A stretch of DNA of 64,000 bases from Pomphorhynchus laevis (lineage: Eukaryota > Acanthocephala > Palaeacanthocephala > Echinorhynchida > Pomphorhynchidae), in NCBI GenBank assembly GCA_012934845.2, contig WNNJ02001491.1:62001-126000 (forward strand), read 5' to 3'. Both the position numbers and the translations under genes were made by a program. This document shows, piece by piece, positions 57,001-64,000 of this stretch; position 1 is the stretch's first letter, and each line of letters starts with the position of its first letter. The notes under the pieces were generated by a model. The model was not told where the DNA came from. It did no database searches and was given only the letters and a program-made list of their open reading frames with translations.

Positions 57001-60000
57001 CACAAAGTATCTCGTTACATATAAACTTAGTAATAAAGATATAAGTGGGCTAAGACAGGACTATATATAATCCCCTTGTGTACTTGCACGGGCAAAATGA
57101 CATGATTATCCAACACTCAGGCATCAGGCAATATGAATCTGGAAATTTCGAAGTGAATACTTACTTAGATTTGAATCTACAATTCTAAATATATGAAAAC
57201 ATTCATCGAAGGATCACCAAAGCGGTTTGACTGAGCTAGTTTCCTGTGAAACTACGAATATATGAAATCATCTGTTAAAAGATCCCGTTTAAAGGTATAC
57301 GTAGAAAAATAGAAAGTTCCATATAACTAGAAAATTATAGATTGACTGGATGCATAGTCGAGCGTGCTAAGCGTGTGCCAATGATACAACGCGAGTTTCG
57401 AATAATTAAAGAAACCAAATAATTTCTTAGGGAAAATGTCGGTACTCAATCTTCTGATGAACATGGGTGTAGTATGCAAAGGCAAAGCGGGGAAATGACC
57501 TGAGTATCCAACAATTTGGCATCAGGGAATATGAATCTGGAAATTTGAAAGCGAATACTGGCTTAGATTAGAATATACAATTCTTTCAATTGAAATAGTC
57601 TTCGAATTTGCTGGTGTAATAATATATATAGTCGAAATTAAATAACGTTTGTCCGGGATCTGATTCCATAGTATGTAGAATTACAGTTATAAAATATGAT
57701 AATAACGGAAAGCATAAATAAAATTAGTCAGTAGTTTCGCCTTTAGTGGACTTAATCAATTTTATCTCCTTGCATATATACTGACGACGGGTTGCCCCTT
57801 CGTCATTAGCACAATACATTGTACTAATGACGAAGGGGTAACCCGAAAACTTTTTTAAATTAATTGCAAAAGAAAGCTTGTTAAATTTTATATACCTACC
57901 TATTTTGAAATATTTATGATTCCGACAGAAACAAGGATCCCAAGCCGTTGTGGTGTACAAATAACCCCACAACAGCTTAGAATCCTTGTTTCTGTCGGAT
58001 TCATAAATATATCAAAATAGGTAGGTATATAAAATTTAACAAGCTTTCTTTTGCAATTAATTTAAAAAAGTTTTCGGGTTACCCCTTCGTCATTAGTACA
58101 ATGTATTGTGCTAATGACGAAGCGGTAACCCGAAAGCTTGGTTAAATATTATATACCTACCTATGTTGATATATATCATACATATATATCATATAATATT
58201 GATTTATATAATATATCATAATATAGATTTATATATTATATATAATATATTATACAATATATCATATAATATATTTTGGTCATAGCGTGATAACAACCGT
58301 AGCTTATAAATTGATTTAAATTTATACTTACAATATATATATATATATATATATCAAAATAGGTAAGTATATAAAATTAAACCAAGCTTCTTTTGCAATT
58401 TTATTTAAAAACGCTTTCGTGTTACCCCTTCATCAGTAGCACAATACAATATTCTATATAGATTCTATACAGAATATTGTATTCTGCTACTGACGAAGGG
58501 GTAACCCGAAAACGTTTAAAAAAAATGCAAAAGGAGTTTAATTTAATTTTATATACTTACCTATTTTGATATATTTATGAATCCGACAGAAACAAGGATC
58601 TGTAAATATTAATAGATTTCAAAATATTAACAGATTTTCAAATCGAGCAAACGAAAATTTAATTTGTTATTAGCAAAAATAGCTTTCGAGGATTTCCCCT
58701 TCTTCAGTTTACAAATTATCAGTGTTACTCACAATCGTTTTCGCTTACACTTATATTGTACATTGTACACGGAAGAAGCAAACATAAAATCAGAAGACAG
58801 AACAACAGGAAAGTACAATGTCACAGTTTGAAACCGTGTTCAGTGTTTAAACTTTTGTCGGTCATGAGCTGACCTATCCAAAATTGCTCTACTTTCCTGC
58901 GATCGTAGTTGTCACAAACTGCTGTGATTAATGTTGTGACCATATTGTGATTTGGATTTTCTATCATATGTCTGACAGCACCTTAGTTAATTTAAGCGTA
59001 TAGTTATTAAGTCTGCCCTTTGGTTGTTGGCCCTGATGTTGAACGATGATCCTGTTTCACCTACATACTGGGCGGGACAGCATACACACTTGTGTATATA
59101 TACTGCGCCTTTTGTCTGGCATGTTAATTCACCTTTTACTCTATACATCGAGTTTGTGATTGATCTTTTAAATGTGGTTGTGCTTGTCATTTGGCGACAA
59201 TATTTGCAGCGTGCACGACCACATGATCCACTGATGTTGCCTGTTATTCTGTTTGTTTTCCGAGTTGGAGCGACAATATTGTGAATTGATAGTCCTCCTT
59301 TGAATCCGATGCGTGGTCTGAGGATGATCTGTTGTTGGTTAGCTGACAAATTATTGACAGCACTGTTGATATCCTTCTGAATGCGTATTATTGCTGGATG
59401 GAAGGTGACAGCACAATTGAATATGTTGTCATTTGACTGTGTTCTTTCGCGAATATTTAAAAGATCGTGACGTTGCATCGCTGAAACTTCTCGGTATGCC
59501 TCTCGACTAGTCTATCCGAGTACACTCTTTCCATAAATTCTTTACGCATATTTGATGAGTTTCGTAGAAATTCACTATTACTAGAGCATATTTTCTTTGC
59601 TCGAATCATCTCGTTCCGAATTATGAGTCGCTTTACTTTAGGAGCGTGAGCACTGCTGGCGTGTATAAGAGATCTCGTACCTTCGAATTTCGTGTGCATA
59701 GTCGTCTGCCATAGTCCATGAGTGTCGACATACGTATCCACATCGAGAAATGCGACCCGTCCGTTATTTGGTTCAGTTTTTCCATGCACATATTGTTTGG
59801 AACCTTTATCTGGTTTGGATGCATATCTATATAGCGTTGGATGGCTTGGTTTGATACTATCGCTTCGTGTATTGTTCGATTAACCTCTATGTTTAGGATC
59901 ATGCGTGTTGTTATGTTATATATTTCAAGTCTTTACAGAGCTGTACCCGGTTGAACTCTTTTGTGTCGGTATAAATGATAAACCAAACGATAGAGCCTCG

Positions 60001-63000
60001 ATTTGCGGTGTAAGTATGATTGTATTTGATATGTTGACCACGTTGTCCGTCGTTACATGATTCTGACGATTCCATCTTCGGTCAAACATATTTGAGTTTC
60101 AAGGTGATATATACAAGCAGATAGAAGGCAATGCAATGGGTAGCCTTGTTGCTCCAGCATATGCAGGTCTATACGTCGCGAGCATTGAAGAAGCCTTTTT
60201 TCCACACAAGAATTCAAACCGTCGACGTGGATGAGATATGTCAATGACATATTTTTGATTGGGAAACATGGCAAAACGAAGTTTGACATGTTTATCAAGG
60301 CTCTCAACGGATTCAGTGAATTAAAGTTCACTATGACTGAACCAAATAACGGACGGGTCGCATTTCTCGATGTGGATATGTACGTCGACACTCATGGACT
60401 ATGGCAGACGACTATGCACGCGAAATTCGAACGTACGAGATCTCTTATACACGCCAGCAGTGCTCACGCTCCTAAAGTAAAGCGACTCATAATTCGGAAC
60501 GAGATGATCCGAGCAAAGAAAATATGCTCTACTAATAGTGAATTTCTACGAAACTCATCAAATATGCGTAAAGAGTTTATGGAAAGAGGGTACTCGGATA
60601 GACTAGTCGAGAGGCAGTACCGAGAAGTTTCAGCGATGCAACGTCACGATCTTTTAAATATTCGCGAAAGAACACAGTCGAATGACAACATATTCAATTG
60701 TGCTGTCACCTTCCATCCAGCAATAATACGCATTCAGAAGGATATCAACAGCGCTGTCAATAATTTGTCAGCTGACCAACAACAGATCATCCCTAGATTA
60801 CGCATCGGATTCAAATGAGGACTATCAATTCACAATATTGTCGCTCCAACTCGGAAAACAAACAGAATAACAGGCAACATCAGTGGATCATGTGGTCGTG
60901 CACGCTGCAAATATTGTCGCCAAATGACAAGCACAACCACATTTAAAAGATCAATCACAAACTCGATGTATAGAGTAAAAGGTGAATTAACATGCCAGAC
61001 AAAAGGCGCAGTATATACACACGAGTGTGTATGCTGTCCCGCCCAGTATGTAGGTGAAACAGGACCATCGTTCAACATCAGGGCCAACAACCAAAGGGCA
61101 GACTTAATAACTGTACGCTTAAATAACTAAGGTGCTCTCAGACATATGATAGAAAATCCAAATCACAATATGGTCACAACATTAATCACAGCCATTAGTG
61201 ACAACTACGACCCCAGCAAAGTAGATCAATTTTGGATAGGTCAGCTCATGACCGACAAAAGTTTAAACACTGAACACGGTTTCAAACTGCGACATTGTAC
61301 TTTCCTGTTGTTCTGTCTTCTGATTTTATGTTTGCTTCTTCCGTGTACAATGTACAATATAAGTGTAAGCGAAAACGATTGTGAGTAACACTGATAATTT
61401 GTAAACTGAAAAAGGGGAAATCCCGAAAGTTATTTTTGCTAATAACAAATTAAATTTTCGTTTGCTCGATTTGAAAATTCATTAATATTCTGAAAGAATT
61501 GTCATCACGACAATCTCGAGCAACGCCGATTTGACTAATCATCTTATATATAGGGTACTATATATCATACACACATGTATAATAATAAGATTTTCTTATA
61601 TATATAGTTCATCGTAATAGTTAACCCCAGGTATTTTACTCAATATGTGAAGGTAGGGAGTTGTTGATTAGTCAGGATGGAAGAAAGAGCTGAGTGCTAA
61701 TCTCTTGAGTTTTTTCCTTGTCGCAGGGGCGCCATGAAAGACAATTATCTGCGATTTGGAGGAGTTTAAAACAAGGTTGGAAATGGACAGCTGATCTTTA
61801 AATCTGGTAAAGACACGGCTGATGTCAGAGACTACATCTTTGCACCTGCGACCAGAGAACAGAACTGTGGTATCATCAGCATATACCGCAAGATGTTGAT
61901 CGCGTTTGAATTTTAGTATAGTTCAATGGAGGCAGCACGATATAAGATTGGAGAAAGTGGGGAGCCTAGAGGCACACCTGTAATAGGGTAGAACTGATGT
62001 GCATTAGGGTCGTCTTTATAGAAGAATTGTTTGGTGTACAACAATATTTTCACCCTGTCAACAATTCTCGCAGGCAACCCGACGGACCTGAGAGAAGTGA
62101 TAACAAAAGGAATGGAAATACGGTCAAATGCAGCCGAAAAGTCAAGAAATACAGCCACAGCAAGCTGATGACTATTATCTTGACAAAACCATTGCACCTC
62201 ACCTATTGCAGCATGGACCGAGCGATCTTTTACGCCCCATGAAAACCTGGTGGGATTTAATTTCGCCTACTTAGATGGTTGCGGATTTTACGCGCAAGCG
62301 CTTTTTCGTAAATGGAGATGAGGGAGTTTGCAATTGAAATAGTCCGCAGATCTTTGGGACATGTAATCGACTTCTTTTTATGTAAAAATATTCTACGGCT
62401 AATATTGATGTTAGCAATGTCGGACGGGAGGCTAATAGCATTGTTATGGCGACTTCCTTCCTCTGACTGTCTGTCAAAAGCTGACAGACATAAGTGGAGA
62501 GAGGCGCAAGAATCTGGAGGTGCCCAGGAGTGGTCCCCAGGAGTTAAGGATATCTGTAACAGAAGAGTCCCTACTCCTGAAGTCACACCAAGGCGGGATT
62601 GGTTGGGGTGATTGAGTGGCTCCATAATTGTGTAGGGATAGTGACTCATCCAAAACTTTATCAAATCCTGTTCTACCAATCCAACCTAACGCTATATCCT
62701 TCAAACAGACAAACTTCTCCTTCTTGAATATCTTCCAGAAGGAAGACTGAGAAGGGCTAAGGCGAGAAATGCTTGCCTTATCCCTACTCAGCTGTAACCT
62801 ATATCTGGTGCTCCAGTCTTCATTCGAGAGGTCTTGTCTGGCGGAAACAGAGAGATTAGGAAGGTGTAGCATTTTAGCTAGGACCTTGAGTTTTGTTGGA
62901 CTGGGATTGCATATTCGACCTTTTACACATATGTATCATATAATATAGATCATATATGTGCTATATATAACACCACTGCATCATTAGCGTCAAAATAATT

Positions 63001-63496
63001 ACAAAACAAAAATCTATAAAAAATTACTGTCCATGGCGGCTGCATTTGATCATCTGCCTTGTTGCCCGTGTTTTAAAAATCTCCGGATATAAAATTTTCG
63101 CAAATACAATGCTACATGGTAATGTCGATACTGATGCACGTAATATATCATAAGGAGGAATTTGTATCGCTATCAGACTGCTCCATAAGGTTAATGCTGT
63201 CGATGCAAAAGATGAAGTCATCATCATTGTTAACTCAGATGGAGTTAAAAATGCAATGAATGGCTTGATCGCTATGGATGATTCAGCCTAAAAACCTTGA
63301 TTTCATAACAAATGCGAAATAATTAATTACTTACAATCCCAAAAAATATATGTGTAGTAGCAATGAACGATTCTATTGGTGATGTCCCTATTAAAAACGA
63401 TATAATATTTCCCACAGAACTGATTACGATTTGCATAATGCCCAAATGATAGAATAAATTTACAAAAGCTCCTTGTACAATTAGTGAAATTGAAAT
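47840..63496 (-). CDS. SLC28A-like: Concentrative nucleoside transporter (SLC28/CNT), C-terminal half
   Basis: CNT proteins import nucleosides across the plasma membrane coupled to Na+ or H+. Six minus-strand exons are in family order: 63335-63496, 63028-63287, 54807-54978, 54655-54762, 54468-54596 and 47840-48028. They give LFYHLGIMQIVISS...GTSPIESFIATTH (family 'YYLGVMQ...MGTSGAESVVAAGN'), then LRASVSTLPCSIVFAK ('SASVMSAPASLAISK'), the SNNI..F..FLKGAV linker, PFAYAMGVP, SEAIAFQKLS ('NEFVAYQKLS') and ALTGFANMNSLSSMIGVLSA ('ALCGFANFGSIGIQIGGLGA'). All five junctions keep the frame. The N-terminal exons lie beyond the window edge. Three introns are 44, 47 and 58 bp; two exceed 6 kb and hold LINE and Penelope insertions. 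Confidence 0.88.
48200..51000 (-). mobile_element. LINE-D copy 1 (gag-like ORF1, decayed RT)
   Basis: The minus strand shows, from 5' to 3': a CCHC-type knuckle region near 50.98-50.83 kb (RCPTRNDCQHVEDKC and PYCRNRGQKHPAFFGKC, the Jockey/I/R1-style ORF1 knuckles), endonuclease-region remains at 50.2-49.9 kb, then RT remains to 48.68 kb where the box reads VFAYDTTALF. DNA similarity to the copy at 61.6-62.9 kb is clear (compare ACGGTCAAATGCAGC at about 49.05 and 62.13 kb). Many frameshifts and stops are present. It lies in the long SLC28 intron in the same orientation as the gene. Confidence 0.65.
51001..53172 (+). mobile_element. PLE-A cluster 4: longest copy, with N-terminal region
   Basis: This copy extends furthest 5'. 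It begins in a region encoding IPKIRYKLLPPLGRKICNYN and then CNCKSFSFNQINEHIYTHNL with a KGYKYRLNN block, a conserved N-terminal module of this retroelement group. The RT core (YDFSTLYTN at about 51.96 kb) and the catalytic region follow in eroded form near 52.3 kb, then the familiar 3' tail ending CAGTTAGCTGATTTGATTTG at about 53170. It is broken in many places and looks older than cluster 3. It lies in the SLC28 intron, antisense to the gene. Confidence 0.65.
53173..53780. other. SLC28 intron, nothing recognised
   Basis: Mixed AT-rich sequence without a recognised gene or repeat. Confidence 0.4.
53781..54300 (+). mobile_element. Possible mariner/Tc1-like remnant
   Basis: TTGATCAAACTTTTTAAGG near 53878 looks like the inner end of a mariner-type terminal repeat. 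About 140 bp later a frame reads MSERRGLRRAVRILEIYDSG, similar in layout to a transposase N-terminus. The rest is too decayed to confirm, and no second terminal repeat was found. Confidence 0.25.
54468..54596 (-). CDS. SLC28A-like: SLC28 exon (FQKLS to NPEMKH)
   Basis: 43 codons, AIAFQKLSKIIILRENLPPQ to FVNPEMKHMIFH, between acceptor TTTGAG| and donor CAC|GTATGT. Matches the end of 'NEFVAYQKLS' and the 'LSPRSEVIATY' stretch. Confidence 0.8.
54655..54762 (-). CDS. SLC28A-like: SLC28 exon (PFAYAMGVP)
   Basis: 36 codons, ILLSYTFYPFAYAMGVPKRD to IGIKTIFSE, between a 44-bp intron (54763-54806) and a 58-bp intron (54597-54654). Matches 'LILSYVF.PLAFLMGVP' and 'LGLKTVLNE'. Confidence 0.88.
54807..54978 (-). 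CDS. SLC28A-like: SLC28 exon (membrane segment before PFAYAMG)
   Basis: SNNISAFEAFLKGAVSSLSI, then a hydrophobic segment ending INLENISFQ. The acceptor TTTTAG| follows an 8-kb intron. The first base completes the split codon from the 63-kb exon. Confidence 0.85.
55000..56035. other. SLC28 8-kb intron, AT-rich part
   Basis: No gene or repeat family was recognised. Confidence 0.45.
56036..56900 (+). mobile_element. LINE 3' tail, two copies
   Basis: A GC-richer segment at 56040-56350 reads partly as a protein tail (FFLRGPPPEQRLRFLKLL, VRADWILRAVKDPGWFSRKA). It is followed by a 3' UTR ending TTTTGTGATTTAATAAA. The last 140 bp (from GGGAAGAC.GCAAGAAAGAAA) recurs at 56758-56897. It looks like the 3' end of a non-LTR element, plus a second strongly 5'-truncated insertion. 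The family is not determined. Confidence 0.5.
56901..57720. other. SLC28 intron with a short internal repeat
   Basis: The words AATATGAATCTGGAAATTT, GAATACT..CTTAGATT.GAAT and ACAATTCT occur at about 57130-57190 and again at about 57528-57590, and GG.GG.AAATGAC precedes both. This is an imperfect direct duplication of about 90 bp. No gene was seen. Confidence 0.5.
57721..58605. repeat. Nested palindromic units with hammerhead-like cores
   Basis: Two arms of nearly 190 bp (about 57767-57955 and 57967-58155) are reverse complements; each holds GTTTCTGTCGGA, AGGTAGGTATATAAAATTTA, CTTTTGCAATTAATTT and GGGTTACCCCTTCGTCATTA. After an AT microsatellite, another inverted pair lies at about 58360-58440 and 58490-58600. 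Its two arms read, on opposite strands, CTGATGA-AGGGGTAACAC-GAAA (minus, 58436-58415) and CTGACGA-AGGGGTAACCC-GAAA (plus, 58490-58511). The words resemble the 3' ends of the neighbouring PLE-B copies. I take these as element ends or a non-autonomous foldback derivative. Confidence 0.7.
58186..58352. repeat. AT-rich simple repeats
   Basis: Runs of ATATAATATATCAT-type words and a pure (AT)n tract near 58330-58350 lie between the two palindromic pairs. Confidence 0.8.
58607..59905 (-). mobile_element. PLE-B copy 1: Penelope-like element with GIY-YIG domain
   Basis: The minus strand encodes the last part of a Penelope-type RT (TEPNNGRVAFLDVDTYVDTH, then HASSAHAPKVKRLIIRNEMI) and a C-terminal GIY-YIG-type endonuclease: CGRARCKYCRQM, GELTCQTKGAVYIHKCVC and CPAQYVGETGSSFNIRANNQ. 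The order RT then GIY-YIG is that of canonical endonuclease-bearing Penelope elements. The 3' untranslated end reaches about 58607 and contains the hammerhead-like core. The 5' part stops near 59780-59905, where similarity to copy 2 ends. The copy is incomplete and has at least one break. Confidence 0.8.
58661..58717 (-). ncRNA. Candidate hammerhead ribozyme in PLE-B copy 1
   Basis: Minus-strand order: AATTTGT, AAA, CTGAAGA, AGGGGAAATCCTC, GAAAGC, TATTTTT, GCTA, ATA, ACAAATT. CTGANGA and GAAA are the conserved core, AATTTGT/ACAAATT would be stem I (7 bp), GGGG/CCTC stem II, and AGC/GCT a short stem III followed by an A at the cleavage position. One extra A lies at the base of stem II, and the first stem I pairs are weak. 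Hammerheads are known from Penelope-like elements (Cervera and De la Pena). Folding and cleavage were not tested here. Confidence 0.55.
59906..60059. other. Centre of the PLE-B inverted pair
   Basis: Unique sequence between the two head-to-head Penelope copies. No gene was seen. Confidence 0.5.
60060..61490 (+). mobile_element. PLE-B copy 2: Penelope-like element with GIY-YIG domain
   Basis: The copy begins further upstream in the RT than copy 1. The region near 60110-60180 holds the 'EGNAMGSLVAPAYAGLY' block. MRYVNDIFLIGKHGKTKFD carries the catalytic box as YVND rather than YxDD. Then come FLDVDMYVDTHGLWQTT, SSAHAPKVKRLIIRN and, in the 60924-61130 segment, the GIY-YIG domain (KGAVYTHECVCCPAQYVGET). 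Further peptides (MIENPNHNMVTTLITAI; YDPSKVDQFWIGQLMTDKS) continue to about 61290. The 3' end matches copy 1 in inverted orientation to about 61490. The copy lacks its 5' part and is broken. Confidence 0.8.
61391..61452 (+). ncRNA. Candidate hammerhead in PLE-B copy 2, variant core
   Basis: The same layout as copy 1 on the opposite strand: AATTTGT, CTGAAAA, AGGGGAAATCCC, GAAAGT, GCTA, ACAAATT. Stem III pairs as AGT/GCT (U-G replacing C-G), a compensated change. The core word departs from CTGANGA, so activity is less likely than in copy 1. Confidence 0.45.
61491..61619. other. SLC28 intron spacer
   Basis: AT-rich with no feature recognised. Confidence 0.4.
61620..62930 (-). mobile_element. 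LINE-D copy 2, RT portion
   Basis: The minus-strand RT is in pieces: linker and fingers (62872-62260; DLRTISIANSLISIYEKALA, in a position like the family's 'YRPISL' block) and palm (62197-61913; AVAVFLDFSAAFDRISIPFV, then ITGVPLGSPLSPILY). The catalytic box lies beyond 61913 in another frame near 61.88 kb, where + strand TATCATCAGCATAT implies YADDT. The Jockey/I/R1-like group is suggested by the layout and by the knuckles in copy 1. Frameshifts divide it. It sits in the SLC28 8-kb intron, sense to the gene. Confidence 0.7.
63028..63287 (-). CDS. SLC28A-like: SLC28 exon (ASVSTLP block)
   Basis: AESSIAIKPFIAFLTPSELT, SSFASTALTLWSSLIAI, then PPYDILRASVSTLPCSIVFA and KILYPEIF. It corresponds to 'GQTEAPLLIKPYL...MT.GFATIAGSV...LLSASVMSAPASLAISKLFWPE', the substrate-binding core. 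The usual Gln-Thr before Glu is Ile-Ala here. The donor CA|GTAATT leaves phase 2, matching the exon at 54978. Confidence 0.9.
63335..63496 (-). CDS. SLC28A-like: SLC28 exon (GTSxxES block)
   Basis: 54 codons from acceptor TTTAG|ATTTCA to donor ATT|GTAAGT: QGAFVNLFYHLGIMQIVISS and FLIGTSPIESFIATTHIFFG. It aligns with 'LYYLGVMQWVI...MGTSGAESVVAAGNIFLG', which carries residues contacting nucleoside and Na+ in CNTs. The usual Asn of 'AAGN' is His here. The intron that follows is only 47 bp. Confidence 0.9.
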
Positions 63497-64000
63497 CTAA
63501 ATACAGAATTGGAATAAAAAGTCTACTAGTTCGTCGTATTTGCTTGTAAATATTTAAAACCCTAATATTTAAGCAATGTATATTATTGATTGTTGCCAAT
63601 CAAACTTTAATTTTTTAAAATTTCCTAAATTTATTAAGACAAAGTATAAAGATTTTATTTAAATAAGATTTAATATATATAATTAATTTATATAATAAAA
63701 TGGATTTATTGGATAATAAATTTCACAATTTAATTTTAAGGTCTAAGAATTTCATTTTATATAATTTAAATATAAATAATAACTTTAATAATTTAAATAT
63801 AAATATTTATGCATATTTATAAAAAATAAATCAGTTTTAATACAATTAAATTAATTTGTTATAATTAAGTTGAATTACTAATATATCAATATTTAATTTA
63901 TAATTAATATATTGATCAAAGATGCTCATTGTCCCGAAAATTGTATGAAAAACAGCTGGACAATTAAAATTTTATTTTTAGCAAAGTTATTTTGCTGAAA
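63497..64000. other. SLC28 intron at the window edge
   Basis: Very AT-rich; the next upstream exon of the transporter is not visible before the window ends. Confidence 0.5.

Noticed and set aside
1-64000. LTR retrotransposon, endogenous retrovirus or Polinton
   Set aside because: No protease, integrase, capsid, envelope, protein-primed polymerase or long terminal repeats were recognised; all reverse transcriptases seen are non-LTR or Penelope type.

Overview
The window is nuclear DNA from an invertebrate animal: strongly AT-rich, with spliced genes, no bacterial gene organisation, and a dense load of retroelements. I cannot name the lineage. Introns of 44-58 bp sit beside introns of several kilobases, and Penelope-like elements are abundant, which fits several arthropod or lophotrochozoan groups.

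Three host genes are supported. (1) MIPEP, the mitochondrial intermediate peptidase (family M3), + strand, about 15.5-32.45 kb. Eight exons are recognised, including the HEFGH zinc-site exon at 27.8 kb. Two stretches of the protein are missing, and exon phases show that exons there are unseen or lost. (2) PRCC, + strand, 38146-39042, a complete single coding exon with the conserved N- and C-terminal motifs. (3) A concentrative nucleoside transporter (SLC28/CNT), - strand, 63.5 kb down to 47.84 kb. Six exons cover the C-terminal half; the 5' part lies beyond the right edge.

Most of the rest is mobile DNA. An AT-rich Penelope-like family (PLE-A here) forms clusters at 1.3-3.2, 10.8-14.5, 36.0-37.6 and 51.0-53.2 kb, largely repeated 3' ends with a conserved foldable tail. 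A second Penelope family with a GIY-YIG domain (PLE-B) sits as a head-to-head inverted pair at 58.6-61.5 kb, and its 3' ends carry hammerhead-ribozyme-like cores. A neighbouring palindromic cluster (57.7-58.6 kb) carries further cores. LINE-C, a CR1/L2/Rex-like non-LTR family that is GC-richer and strand-skewed, has copies at 5.2-7.5 (+), 7.8-9.86 (-) and 39.2-44.5 kb (-). Its 5' region is a minisatellite, with a 16-bp unit in two copies and an unrelated 17-bp unit in the third. A related older element (LINE-B) fills a MIPEP intron at 23.2-27.4 kb. LINE-D copies (gag-like ORF1, Jockey/I/R1 group) lie in an SLC28 intron. RTE-like scraps are at 3.7-4.8 and 35.0 kb.

The most interesting signals are the hammerhead-like cores in three sequence contexts (PLE-B ends, palindromic units, a tRNA-headed SINE cluster at 30.8-31.9 kb plus a related site at 22.0 kb), and the exchange of promoter-position minisatellites between copies of one LINE family. 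All assignments come from reading the sequence by eye and from remembered family motifs; no search or folding program was run.
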